The notes below the pieces were generated by a model, which worked only from the letters and a program-made list of their open reading frames with translations, ran no database searches and was not told the origin of the DNA. Made by a program: the position numbers and the translations under genes. This document shows positions 17,634 through 25,598 of a DNA stretch of 64,000 bases, one piece after another. The stretch comes from Bog-159 sp049511415 (GTDB lineage: Bacteria; Acidobacteriota; Terriglobia; Bryobacterales; Bryobacteraceae), in NCBI GenBank assembly GCA_049511415.1, contig JBEKYC010000013.1, forward strand, positions 1 through 64,000. Reading direction: 5' to 3'. Within the stretch, counting starts at the first letter, position 1. Each line of letters starts with the position of its first letter.

Positions 17634-17738
17634 ATGACGCCTGCACAAGCAAAGGCCTTCGCCTGGCCGCGCCTGCTCGTGGACTTCCTCCTGTTGGCCG
17701 GCATGATCCTGGTGTCATCCAAACTGCTAACTCCCTGA
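17634..17738 (+). CDS. 34-residue single-TM protein, paralogue of the one at 18945
   Basis: ATG 17634 to TGA 17738, with GGGAGA eight bases upstream. It encodes MTPAQAKAFAWPRLLVDFLL, then LAGMILVSSKLLTP. Residues 11-34 match the C-terminal third of the 60-residue protein at 18945 (WTRVLVDALL, then VASVLLASSSLLTVR), so this is a real conserved small protein and not chance. One TM helix with a short cytoplasmic N-terminus is predicted. It starts 3 nt after the stop of the GT-C-like gene and lies upstream of the GT87 gene, which suggests an accessory subunit of one of them. Confidence 0.65.
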   Translation: MTPAQAKAFAWPRLLVDFLLLAGMILVSSKLLTP

Positions 17739-17791
17739 TGGCTTGGCGTTAACCAAGGAGAGCGGACACTTCCGCCACTTGGACGCGGATA

Positions 17792-18940
17792 ATGTTTGCT
17801 GTGACAGACACTTCGCCGTCAGCGCGCTTGATCCTTGCTGCGGGCATCGCCGGCGCGTGTGTTTGTCTCTGGCTGGGCTTCAGCGTTCCCGAGCGCGGCG
17901 CGGACTTCAACCAGTTCTACGCGGCCGGAAAGCTCGCCGGTAGCGGCCATCTGTACGACTGGGATCGCATCCAGGCCATCGAACAACTAAACGGCGTGGC
18001 CATACCTTTCGGCCGCTTCCCGGTTTATGCGGTTCTGTTCAAGCCGTTGGCCTGGTTGCCTTTCGCATACGCGCGAGCATCTTGGCTGGCCATCAACCTG
18101 GCCGCGCTGCTGGCTTTCGCGGCCTTATGGCCAGTCACCCGCCGCGATCGCTTGTGGATGAGCCTGTGCTGGAGCTGTCCCGCGGCGCTGCTGCTTTCCA
18201 CCGGCCAGGATACCGGATTGTTCCTGGCGCTCATAGCCCTGGGCATCCGGCTCCTGCAAGCCGGGCGTCAATTCGCCGCCGGCCTGGTTCTCTCGCTGTG
18301 CGCCGCCAAGATCCATCTGGCGTTAGGAATACCGGTCTTCCTGCTGGCCAACCGGCAATGGACGGCCCTGGCGGGTGGCGCTCTCGGCGGGCTAGTTCAG
18401 TTGGCCGTTTCGTTCGCGGCCGAAGGCGCAGGCTGGCCCACGAAACTGCTCCGCCTGGCTTCGATTTCCGAATTCAGCCCTGCCGTGCCGAAGATGCCCA
18501 ACTTGTTTGGTCTGACACATTGGCTCCCGGGAGCCGGCATCATCGAAGCTTCCCTGGCTATTGCTGTCCTCGCGGCGGTGTGGCTGGTTTCCCGCCGTTC
18601 GACCCTGGCGGCGGGCGCTACGTCCGCAGTCATCGGCGGCCTGCTGGTCGGCCATCACGCCTACGTGTACGACGCCGTGCTCCTGCTGCCGGCGCTGGCG
18701 TTGGCCTGGGAAGTGCGCCTGCCCGATAGTCTGCGGTACTGGATCCTACTGCTCTCGACCCCGCTCCCGTATCTGGCTCTGATGCAGGATCATACGGCCG
18801 CTATCGCCCAGGCAAGCATCAGCTTGTTCTGCCTGGCGTTGCTGGCCGTGCTGGCGGCCGATTGCTGGCACATCCGCGCCGCTCGATTGTGTAATACACG
18901 GCCGCGCGAAGTCTTCGCGGCTCAAGCCCAAGGAGGATAG
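17792..18940 (+). CDS. GT87-family (DUF2029) polyprenyl-phosphate-sugar glycosyltransferase-like protein
   Basis: 382 residues, ~9-10 TM helices. The hallmark GT87 segment is near the N-terminus: RGADFNQFYAAGKLAGSG, with the catalytic-type Asp in the first outer loop. LYDWDRIQAIEQLNG and the proline-rich FPVYAVLFKPLAWLPF follow. GT87 enzymes are GT-C fold mannosyltransferases that use polyprenyl-phosphate-mannose at the outer face of the inner membrane (for example PimE in mycobacteria). A late GHHAYVYDAVLLLPALAL is also typical. It lies between two small single-TM genes and ends 4 nt before the second. The acceptor is unknown. Confidence 0.8.
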   Translation: MFAVTDTSPSARLILAAGIAGACVCLWLGFSVPERGADFNQFYAAGKLAGSGHLYDWDRIQAIEQLNGVAIPFGRFPVYAVLFKPLAWLPFAYARASWLAINLAALLAFAALWPVTRRDRLWMSLCWSCPAALLLSTGQDTGLFLALIALGIRLLQAGRQFAAGLVLSLCAAKIHLALGIPVFLLANRQWTALAGGALGGLVQLAVSFAAEGAGWPTKLLRLASISEFSPAVPKMPNLFGLTHWLPGAGIIEASLAIAVLAAVWLVSRRSTLAAGATSAVIGGLLVGHHAYVYDAVLLLPALALAWEVRLPDSLRYWILLLSTPLPYLALMQDHTAAIAQASISLFCLALLAVLAADCWHIRAARLCNTRPREVFAAQAQGG

Positions 18941-18944
18941 AAAA

Positions 18945-19127
18945 GTGACTAACGAAAGCACCGTAGATAGTCCGGTCGCCTTTGCGGCTTCCGACGTACA
19001 AGAATTGGCATCATCCGCAGCCTGGGTGTCGCGCCTGAAGGGCATTCCCTGGACCCGCGTGCTGGTCGACGCGCTCCTGGTGGCGAGCGTTTTGCTGGCC
19101 TCTTCCAGCCTGTTGACAGTGCGATAA
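18945..19127 (+). CDS. 60-residue single-TM protein, longer paralogue of the one at 17634
   Basis: Starts at GTG 18945 behind a strong AAGGAGG site. A ~34-residue polar N-terminus (MTNESTVDSPVAFAASDVQE) leads to a C-terminal TM helix (WTRVLVDALLVASVLLASSS, then LLTVR). The helix and its W-x-R-x-LVD border are shared with the 34-residue protein 1.3 kb upstream. It lies between the GT87 gene and the PAP2_3 gene. A bitopic protein with the N-terminus in the cytoplasm is predicted. I know no family. Duplication of a tiny gene beside duplicated enzymes suggests dedicated pairing. Confidence 0.72.
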   Translation: MTNESTVDSPVAFAASDVQELASSAAWVSRLKGIPWTRVLVDALLVASVLLASSSLLTVR

Positions 19128-19169
19128 GCGCGCTATAAAGCTATCCTAAGCGGCGACCGATTGGAAGGC

Positions 19170-20411
19170 ATGGCGGCCGTCCGGTTCCTCGCCAGGCTAC
19201 TCGTATTTGCCGTTGCGCTGGCGCTGCTGGCCGGCCTGATGCTCTGCTTTCGCATCGCCTCGTACACCTATCTAGCTTCATCTCTTGCCGGTTCCCTCGT
19301 AATTTATCTTTGGAGCCGCCCCGGTCCGCGCTGGCTGGCCGCGACCGCATTTTCAGGCGCAGCCTGGGCCGGCGTGTACGCCGCCGCGCTCGGCGGTCCT
19401 ATCCTGGCTGCCGCTCCTGCCTTTCTGGGCTTGGGCAGCTTGAGCAGCCTGGTCGGCGCGGCTTTGTGGGGCGATCCGGCGCGGCGCGGCGCCAGATTGG
19501 ATACCTGCCTGCTGGCCTGCATGTTTCCCTTGTTTCTGGTGATCTCCAGCTTCTCCCTGGCGGTTACGAGCGCCTCCCATGCCCGGACCTACGATCTGTT
19601 CTTGTACGCGTTTGATGCGCCATTGGGACCCGCCAGCTTCTTAGTCGGACGCTTCGTCACCGCTCATCCAATCCTGCAGCGACTGTGTTGGATGACTTAC
19701 GAAGGCCTGCCGCTGGCTATGGCCGTCGCCTGTGCGATCGAACCGCGCCGCGCGGCCCGGCAGGCTCCCAGCATCATGACGGCGTTCGTGGTTGCCGCCG
19801 CCGGCGGCTTTGTCCTGTACAATTTTTATCCCGCGGTGGGGCCGATTCACATCTTCGGCCCGTGGTTTCCGTACTCGCCGCCGCCTCCGGGTTCGCCTCC
19901 TTTCCGGCTGGCGGCGGCCGGCACGGCGCCCCGCAATGCCATGCCGTCCGTCCATGTCGCCATGGCCTTGCTGATCCTCTGGCACTCGCGCGCGGCGCCG
20001 CGCATCTGGCGCTGGATCGCCGCGGCCGTCCTGGCGCTGACAGTGCTGGCCACCCTGGGATTCGGCGAGCACTATCTGGTGGATTTGTTCGTGGCCGTAC
20101 CGTTCGCCCTGCTGGCGCAAGCCCTGGCGGCGCCCGCTTTGGCAGATGCCAACCGGATTCGTTTCGCCGCCGCCGGAACCGGCGCTCCACTGGTGATCGG
20201 ATGGCTCGCCTACTTGCGGCAGCCGTGGCCTCCGTTGTACGGGCACCCAACCGTTGCATGGACCTTCTTGCTGGCCACTGTGCTGCTGGCTCTGTGGATG
20301 GAACGCCGGCTCGATCGCGCCACGGCGCTCGTTAACCAAGGACAACACAATCGCGGACAACACAACCGAGCCACCGCGTCTCACCAGATAATGGAAGCTT
20401 GCCGGCCCTAG
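19170..20411 (+). CDS. PAP2_3 / Aur1-like polytopic lipid phosphatase or head-group transferase (paralogue 2)
   Basis: About 413 residues from ATG 19170; a TTG three codons up (19161) is an alternative. ~11 TM helices. PAP2 motifs appear as RNAMPSVHVAMALLILW and GEHYLVDLFVAVPFALL. The preceding region carries YDLFLYAFDAPLGPASF and MTYEGLPLAMAVACAIE, aligning with the minus-strand paralogue at 14813-15958. As there, the first PAP2 motif is missing, typical of PAP2_3/Aur1-type transferases. The tail contains a short duplication (NQGQHNRGQHNR). It overlaps the next gene by 13 nt. It may remove or transfer a phospho-head-group during assembly of the glycolipid suggested for this cassette. Confidence 0.72.
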   Translation: MAAVRFLARLLVFAVALALLAGLMLCFRIASYTYLASSLAGSLVIYLWSRPGPRWLAATAFSGAAWAGVYAAALGGPILAAAPAFLGLGSLSSLVGAALWGDPARRGARLDTCLLACMFPLFLVISSFSLAVTSASHARTYDLFLYAFDAPLGPASFLVGRFVTAHPILQRLCWMTYEGLPLAMAVACAIEPRRAARQAPSIMTAFVVAAAGGFVLYNFYPAVGPIHIFGPWFPYSPPPPGSPPFRLAAAGTAPRNAMPSVHVAMALLILWHSRAAPRIWRWIAAAVLALTVLATLGFGEHYLVDLFVAVPFALLAQALAAPALADANRIRFAAAGTGAPLVIGWLAYLRQPWPPLYGHPTVAWTFLLATVLLALWMERRLDRATALVNQGQHNRGQHNRATASHQIMEACRP

Positions 20412-21874
20412 CGCGCATCCGCCACCGCCTGATTCCCTATCTCGCAATCTCCCTGGCCGTGCTGACGCCTTGCTTCTGGCAAAAGCGCATTCAGGCGGGC
20501 GATCTCTCGAGTCACATCTATAACGCCTGGCTGGCGGGATTGATCGAGCAGGGGCGAGCCGAAGGCCTGACCCTCGTTCCGCAGACCCATAATGTGCTGT
20601 TCGACCTGCTGCTCAGCGCACTGCTGCGCGCCTTCGGACCCGGACCAGCACAGCGCATCGCTGTATCGGCCGCCGTGCTGGTTTTCTTCTGGGGAGCATT
20701 CGCGTTTGTCTGGAGAATTTCGCGGCGAGGTCCGGCCGAGGCTCCCTGGGAATGGACGCCCTGCCTGGCCATGCTGGCCTATGGTTGGGTCTTTCACATG
20801 GGACTGTTCAACTTCTATATCTCGCTCGGACTGGCCCTTTGGTCTCTGGCCGCCGCGCCCTGGAGGACTCGTCGCGGCTTGTTGACAGCCGCGCTGCTGT
20901 GGATTCCAGCCTATGTGGCGCATCTGTTGCCCGTCGTGTGGGCGGTTGGCGTGACCGCCTATCTGCGTTTGGCCCGAGCTATCCCTCCCCGGTATCGCGC
21001 CTGGCTCGCCGGCGCCGCGGTGGCGGCCATGGCCCTTTCCGGTCTGCTGCTGAAGCTGCTATTCCACGCCCAATGGACTTCCGGCCCAAACCTGTCTTTC
21101 ACCGGCGCGGATCAGTTCTGGGTCTTCGGAGAGCGCTACCTGCCGCTGGCCCTGGCCGTCCTTTTGCTATGGGTTTTCGGGTTTCAGGCCGTGCTCCGGA
21201 GGCGTGGACCGCGCCGTACCTTGCTGGACGCGCGCTTGCATCTTTGCATTCTGAACGCGGCCTGTATTCAGTTATTGCCCAGCGTGATCGTGCTGCCCGC
21301 CAGCGGGCAGGCCGAAAGTCTGCTCATCGGACGGATGTCGCTCGCCGGCGCCGTGCTGTACGCCGCACTGGCGGCTACCGCCCGCCAGCCCAAATGGTTG
21401 TCCGCCGGCATGTCGGCCGCCGCCGCCGTCTTCTTCATCTTCATTTATCAGGACGCCGGGGCTTTGAACCGCGTGGAAGACCGCATGGAACATGCCGTGG
21501 CGCAACTGCCGCCCGGACAGCGCGTCGTCAGCGCTTTGATGGATACGAACCTGCGCGAGTTTTCCCTGCTGCACATAGTCGATCGCGTCTGCGTGGGGCG
21601 CTGTTTCAGCTATGCGAACTATGAACCGTCGGTGGGCCAGTTTCGCGTGCGCGCCGAGCGTCCCAACCATATCGTGACGGCCGACTTTCGCGAGTCCTGG
21701 GCCATGCAGGCTGGAGGATACGTCGTGCAGCCGCGCGATCTGCCCCTGTACCGCATCGACCTGTGTAGCGGCGCGGAATTGTGCGCGTCTCCGGTCGCCG
21801 CCGGTGTCGCCCTGCAGCGCCACTGGCTGCGCGTCACGCCCGATTTGTGGAAAGCGCAAAGGGGAGAAGAATAA
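20399..21874 (+). CDS. GT-C-like polytopic membrane protein, paralogue 2
   Basis: 491 residues from TTG 20399, which aligns with the N-terminus of the paralogue at 16185. Shared features in order: LTPCFWQKRIQAGDLSSHIY and NAWLA (first loop), VLFDLLLSALLRAFG, VLVFFWGAFAFVW, AYGWVFHMGLFNFYI, RMSLAGAVLYA, QLPPGQRVVSAL, and a soluble tail with VDRVCVGRCFSYANYEPSVG, FRVRAERPNHIV and LYRIDLCSG. The strongest conservation is in the tail, which implies a functional domain rather than a linker. GT-C-like glycosyltransferase activity is a reasonable but unproven guess. It closes the membrane cassette; the next gene starts 41 nt downstream behind its own -10-like TACAAT. Confidence 0.65.
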   Translation: MPALARIRHRLIPYLAISLAVLTPCFWQKRIQAGDLSSHIYNAWLAGLIEQGRAEGLTLVPQTHNVLFDLLLSALLRAFGPGPAQRIAVSAAVLVFFWGAFAFVWRISRRGPAEAPWEWTPCLAMLAYGWVFHMGLFNFYISLGLALWSLAAAPWRTRRGLLTAALLWIPAYVAHLLPVVWAVGVTAYLRLARAIPPRYRAWLAGAAVAAMALSGLLLKLLFHAQWTSGPNLSFTGADQFWVFGERYLPLALAVLLLWVFGFQAVLRRRGPRRTLLDARLHLCILNAACIQLLPSVIVLPASGQAESLLIGRMSLAGAVLYAALAATARQPKWLSAGMSAAAAVFFIFIYQDAGALNRVEDRMEHAVAQLPPGQRVVSALMDTNLREFSLLHIVDRVCVGRCFSYANYEPSVGQFRVRAERPNHIVTADFRESWAMQAGGYVVQPRDLPLYRIDLCSGAELCASPVAAGVALQRHWLRVTPDLWKAQRGEE

Positions 21875-21915
21875 GCCGCGTGTGGAGAGATGTTACAATT
21901 CATTTTCCGGCGGCG

Positions 21916-22515
21916 ATGCGAGCTTTCAAGCATGGTTTGATGTTCGTGCTGATCATGCAACTGGCAGGTTGCACGTTGCACGACAAGAAACAAGCCTCGG
22001 CGCCGCCGCCTCCCAAGCCCGCGGCGGTCGCGCCCCCCGCTACGGATCCCCAGCCCCTCTCTTCGCCGCAGACGTCCGTCACGTTGCCCAGTCCGCAGCC
22101 GGTAAACCCAGACGCTATTCCGCCCGTGAAAACGGAAGCCACGCCCGCGCCGGCGGAAAAGCCGGAAGTTCAGGCCGTGCCGCAGCGTTCTACACGCCAC
22201 GCCAGCAGTCCACAGAGGTCGGAAGCCGAGCCAGAGGCGGAAACCCCGGCGGCCCCTGCCGAAGAACAACCCGCATTTCAGCCCATCCTGACTCCCGAGG
22301 AACAGAAGCGTATCGCCGGCCTGATCGAGTCCCGCAAGAAGGAAATCGGCGCACTGCTCGTTAAGGCCAAACACACCACGGCGGATCAGACCAAAACGCA
22401 GCGCATCAATTCTTTCCTCAGTCAATCGGATGAAGCCCGGCAGCGCGGCGACTATGCGCAGGCCGAATCGCTCTCGGAGCGCGCCGTGATCCTGGCGCGG
22501 GAACTGGGTGAATAG
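21916..22515 (+). CDS. Proline-rich lipoprotein with helical C-terminal domain
   Basis: 199 residues. A lipoprotein signal peptide (MRAFKHGLMFVLIMQLAGC) ends in the lipobox LAGC. It is followed by ~110 residues of low-complexity Pro/Ala-rich linker and a C-terminal helical segment (LTPEEQKRIAGLIESRKKEI, then ALLVKAKHTTADQTKTQRIN and EARQRGDYAQAESLSERAVI). The layout suggests an anchored protein that spans the periplasm with a short TPR-like or coiled-coil binding domain at the end. A TGtTACAAT extended -10 box lies at 21891-21899, 16 nt before the ATG. Its last 8 nt overlap the aminopeptidase start. Function is unknown. Confidence 0.7.
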   Translation: MRAFKHGLMFVLIMQLAGCTLHDKKQASAPPPPKPAAVAPPATDPQPLSSPQTSVTLPSPQPVNPDAIPPVKTEATPAPAEKPEVQAVPQRSTRHASSPQRSEAEPEAETPAAPAEEQPAFQPILTPEEQKRIAGLIESRKKEIGALLVKAKHTTADQTKTQRINSFLSQSDEARQRGDYAQAESLSERAVILARELGE

Positions 22516-23587
22516 CGAGTTCTCGGCGCGCCGCCGTCTGGTCAGCGACGGGCTCGAGAATCGCCAGCTCGATGCCATGCTGGTTTCCTCGCCCGCCAGC
22601 GTCCGCTACCTGACCGGATTCACCGGCAGCAATGGCGTGCTGTTGGTCATGCCCGGTGAAGCCGTCTTCTTTACCGATCCGCGATACGCCATCCAATCGG
22701 GCCAGGAAGTCTCATGCCGGACTCAAGTGTGTAGGGGTCCGATTCTGCCCGCGGTGGCCGCGCTGGCCGGCAAAAAGCGCGTGCGCCGCATGGGCTTCGA
22801 ACGCGCGCATCTGAGCTTTGACGCCTTCGATACCCTGCGCGCCAAAATGCCCCTGAGCGCCTCGCTCGAGCCGGTGGTGGGCTGGATGGAAGCCCTTCGC
22901 ATGCTGAAATCGCCCGCCGAAATCGCGCGCATCCGCAAGTCCGTGGACGTCAATTCGCAGGCCTTCGAGAAAGCCGCGCGCAGGCTCCGGCCCGGCACGC
23001 GCGAGCAGGATCTGGCCGCCGAAATCGAGCATGCCATGCGCCGGTTGGGAGCGGAAAAGCCGTCGTTTGAAACCATCGTGGCCTCGGGCGCCCGCTCTGC
23101 CTTGCCCCACGCCCATCCCACCGGTGCGCGCCTCAAATTGGGGCAGTTGCTCCTCATCGACATGGGCGCGTTCGTGGATGGTTACGCCAGCGATATGACG
23201 CGCATGCTCTTCCTGGGCCGCCCCGGCGCCCGTGTCAAGCGGCTCTATCGCGCCGTGCTGGAAGCCCAACTGGCCGCCATCGATGCCGTCCGTCCGGGCG
23301 TGACCACATCGCACGTGGACCGCCAGGCTCGCCACGTCTTGAAGAAATTCGGCCTCGACCGCGCCTTCGTGCATTCCACCGGGCACGGCTTGGGGCTGGA
23401 GATCCACGAATTGCCGCGCATCGGCCGGAAGGACAAAACACTCCTCGCCGCCGGCATGGCCATCACCATCGAGCCCGGCGCTTACCTCGAAGGCTTCGGT
23501 GGCGTGCGCATCGAGGACACCGTGGTGGTCACCGCCGGCGGCTGCGAAGTGCTCACGCCCACCAGCAAAGAGTTACGGGTTCTATAA
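22508..23587 (+). CDS. M24B Xaa-Pro aminopeptidase / dipeptidase (PepP/PepQ-like)
   Basis: 359 residues from GTG 22508. Residues ~1-125 are the creatinase-type N-terminal domain (DAMLVSSPASVRYLTGFTGS, PGEAVFFTDPRYAIQ). The remainder is the pita-bread metallopeptidase: LLIDMGAFVDGYASDMTR (two metal Asp), HSTGHGLGLEIHE (metal His), AITIEPGAY and GGVRIEDTVVV (two metal Glu). The enzyme releases N-terminal residues next to proline or splits X-Pro dipeptides in the cytoplasm and needs two Mn2+/Co2+ ions. The length is normal for the family. It overlaps the upstream lipoprotein gene by 8 nt. Confidence 0.92.
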   Translation: MNSEFSARRRLVSDGLENRQLDAMLVSSPASVRYLTGFTGSNGVLLVMPGEAVFFTDPRYAIQSGQEVSCRTQVCRGPILPAVAALAGKKRVRRMGFERAHLSFDAFDTLRAKMPLSASLEPVVGWMEALRMLKSPAEIARIRKSVDVNSQAFEKAARRLRPGTREQDLAAEIEHAMRRLGAEKPSFETIVASGARSALPHAHPTGARLKLGQLLLIDMGAFVDGYASDMTRMLFLGRPGARVKRLYRAVLEAQLAAIDAVRPGVTTSHVDRQARHVLKKFGLDRAFVHSTGHGLGLEIHELPRIGRKDKTLLAAGMAITIEPGAYLEGFGGVRIEDTVVVTAGGCEVLTPTSKELRVL

Positions 23588-23600
23588 TAGGCTTCGGATT

Positions 23601-24515
23601 ATGTCTAAACTTTCAATCGTCCTGGCCGCGTTGCCGGCGTTTCTGATTTCGTCGTTCGCGCAAAGCCCCAGCCCCTTCGTGGGGCGCTGGGATTTCAACC
23701 TCAAGACCCCGCGGGGCGCCGCCGCCTGCTGGCTGGGCATCACCGAGAAAGACGGCATGCTGGACGTGTGGTATCAGCCGGCCGGAGGCAACGTCTATCA
23801 GCTCAAGGATGTCAAGGTGGCGGAATCCCATCTGATACTGAGCCTGTCACCGAATCAAGCCTGGGATCTGACGGCCGCCGGCGACAAGCTCACCGGGGTG
23901 TCGAAACGTGGCGACAACACCACCGAACTGACCGGCGTGCGCGCCCCCGAGTTGAAGCGCAAAGAGCCCAAAGCTTGGACCAAGCCGGAGCCGCTCTTCA
24001 ACGGCAAGAACCTCGATGGCTGGGAACCGATTGGCGATGCGGCCCATAACCACTGGACCGTAAAAGACGGCCTGCTGGTGAACGAAGCCCACGGCGACAA
24101 TCTGCGCACCACTCGCAAGTTCGAAGATTTCAAGGTGCATTACGAAGTGAACTGCCCCGAAGACGGCAACAGCGGCTTCTACCTGCGCGGCCGTTATGAA
24201 GTGCAGATCGAATATGAGCCGCTAAGCCAGAATCCGCCGGAACGCCGCATCGGTTCGGTCTACGGGCGGATCGCACCCACCGGCGATCTCCCGCGCACGC
24301 CCGGCAAGTGGGAGACGTTCGATGTCACCCTGGTGGGACGCATTGTGACCGTGCTGCACAACGGCGTAATGACCATTGACCACAAAGAGATCGAGGGCAT
24401 CACCGGCGGCGCGTTGGACGCCAACGAAGGTGAGCCCGGCCCGTTTTATATACAGGGCGATCACACCGGCGGATTGCAGTTCCGCAACATCACGGTTTCG
24501 GTGGCTAAGAAGTAA
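23601..24515 (+). CDS. Secreted DUF1080 (3-keto-disaccharide hydrolase-like) protein
   Basis: 304 residues. A signal peptide (MSKLSIVLAALPAFLISSFA) and a ~110-residue beta domain (FVGRWDFNLKTPRGAAACWL) precede the DUF1080 fold: EPLFNGKNLDGWEPIG, HWTVKDGLLVN, NSGFYLRGRYEVQIEYEP, then GKWETFDVTLVGRIVTVLHN and GPFYIQGDHTGGLQFRNITV. DUF1080 is a concanavalin-like domain abundant in Acidobacteria and Planctomycetes; some members hydrolyse 3-keto-glucosides. The ATG at 23601 is placed at the signal peptide, 12 nt after a consensus TATAAT (23583-23588). No -35 box is obvious. Confidence 0.87.
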   Translation: MSKLSIVLAALPAFLISSFAQSPSPFVGRWDFNLKTPRGAAACWLGITEKDGMLDVWYQPAGGNVYQLKDVKVAESHLILSLSPNQAWDLTAAGDKLTGVSKRGDNTTELTGVRAPELKRKEPKAWTKPEPLFNGKNLDGWEPIGDAAHNHWTVKDGLLVNEAHGDNLRTTRKFEDFKVHYEVNCPEDGNSGFYLRGRYEVQIEYEPLSQNPPERRIGSVYGRIAPTGDLPRTPGKWETFDVTLVGRIVTVLHNGVMTIDHKEIEGITGGALDANEGEPGPFYIQGDHTGGLQFRNITVSVAKK

Positions 24516-24528
24516 TCGGGGAGCCTCC

Positions 24529-25596
24529 GTGAAAGTCCTGCTGCTGGCCTTCGCCGCGGCTCTCGGCTTGGCGCGCGGCGCTCAGCCTTCGTTCGAAGAT
24601 CTGCTCAGACAGATATCCTCCGCACCGGGCGATACCTGTGCCGATCCAAACGACTACCACGATCTGGAGTGGCGTATCTTCGACGCGGCCGATCAGGCCG
24701 TTGTGCGGAAGCTCAACGAGGCTGGGGGCGCACGTGAGGCGCTGCAGAGCCTGGAACGTTTGAGCGCGGAGATCAATAAGGGCTGGCCCGAGGATAGTCG
24801 GTTTCATTTCCAGATACTCGATTTCTCTCCTCTGGTCGTGGTGGAGATGAGCGTTCGTGGCCGCGAGACATTCTCGGCTTTTGCCGTTGCCAGGCACAAC
24901 AAACGATGGGGGACCGTCAGCTACTACGACGAACATTGGGATAAGCGCGCTTTCCGAGATTCGCTGGGTCTCTATCCGCTGCAGCGCGGCCCGGCCAACA
25001 GGCCGCGCTTCCTGGTCGCTTTTGCCGCGGTCGGCTGTGCAGGCAACAGCTACGAGACCGCCTATTACGCTTACGAATGGGATGCGGAGCGTCCTGCCGG
25101 CCTGGATGAAGTCATCAAAATCGAAGGCGCCGAGGGCCTTGACGGGCCGGACAACCCGGATCCGGACCCGCTGAAAGCGTATGTTCCGATCGGCGAGCTG
25201 CACACCAACGGCCCGCGGATCAGCTTGCCATATTGCTGGTTCTCGGCGATCGACACGTGGGACAACCCGAGCCTTTGCGCCATGGATACTTACGACTTAT
25301 CAGGCGATGACGTGCGCTTCGTTGGCAGAGTCTTAAACCGCCCCGATTTGTTGCCGATTGCGAAGGCCATCCAGTATGCGCAGGCGAGAGATTACCCGGC
25401 TGTGCTCGCTTACTGCGCATCGCCGGAAATCGCCTCGCGCATGGTGAGAGACGTCCCGCCCTTCGTCTTTGACTCTGGCCCGCACCTGTCGATTCAACGA
25501 TCCGGCGGGGCCACGGAGCGGGTGGAAATCGAGCCGTTCCAGTTCAACGTAGAAAAGCGTGGTGATCGCTGGCTGGTGGTCTCGTTCCGGAAGTAG
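24529..25596 (+). CDS. Secreted protein of unknown function
   Basis: 355 residues from GTG 24529, with GGGGAG upstream and a signal peptide (VKVLLLAFAAALGLARGAQP). The mature protein is acidic and has several cysteines (GDTCADPNDYHD, VGCAGNSYETAYYAYEW, YCWFSAIDTWDNPSLCAMDT). There are no TM segments and no repeat. I do not recognise a family. It starts 13 nt after the DUF1080 gene and is probably co-transcribed with it. The late segment (VEIEPFQFNVEKRGDRWLVV) resembles NTF2-like or lipocalin-type C-terminal strands, but this is weak. It ends 2 nt from the convergent DUF1501 gene. Confidence 0.7.
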   Translation: MKVLLLAFAAALGLARGAQPSFEDLLRQISSAPGDTCADPNDYHDLEWRIFDAADQAVVRKLNEAGGAREALQSLERLSAEINKGWPEDSRFHFQILDFSPLVVVEMSVRGRETFSAFAVARHNKRWGTVSYYDEHWDKRAFRDSLGLYPLQRGPANRPRFLVAFAAVGCAGNSYETAYYAYEWDAERPAGLDEVIKIEGAEGLDGPDNPDPDPLKAYVPIGELHTNGPRISLPYCWFSAIDTWDNPSLCAMDTYDLSGDDVRFVGRVLNRPDLLPIAKAIQYAQARDYPAVLAYCASPEIASRMVRDVPPFVFDSGPHLSIQRSGGATERVEIEPFQFNVEKRGDRWLVVSFRK

Positions 25597-25598
25597 CC

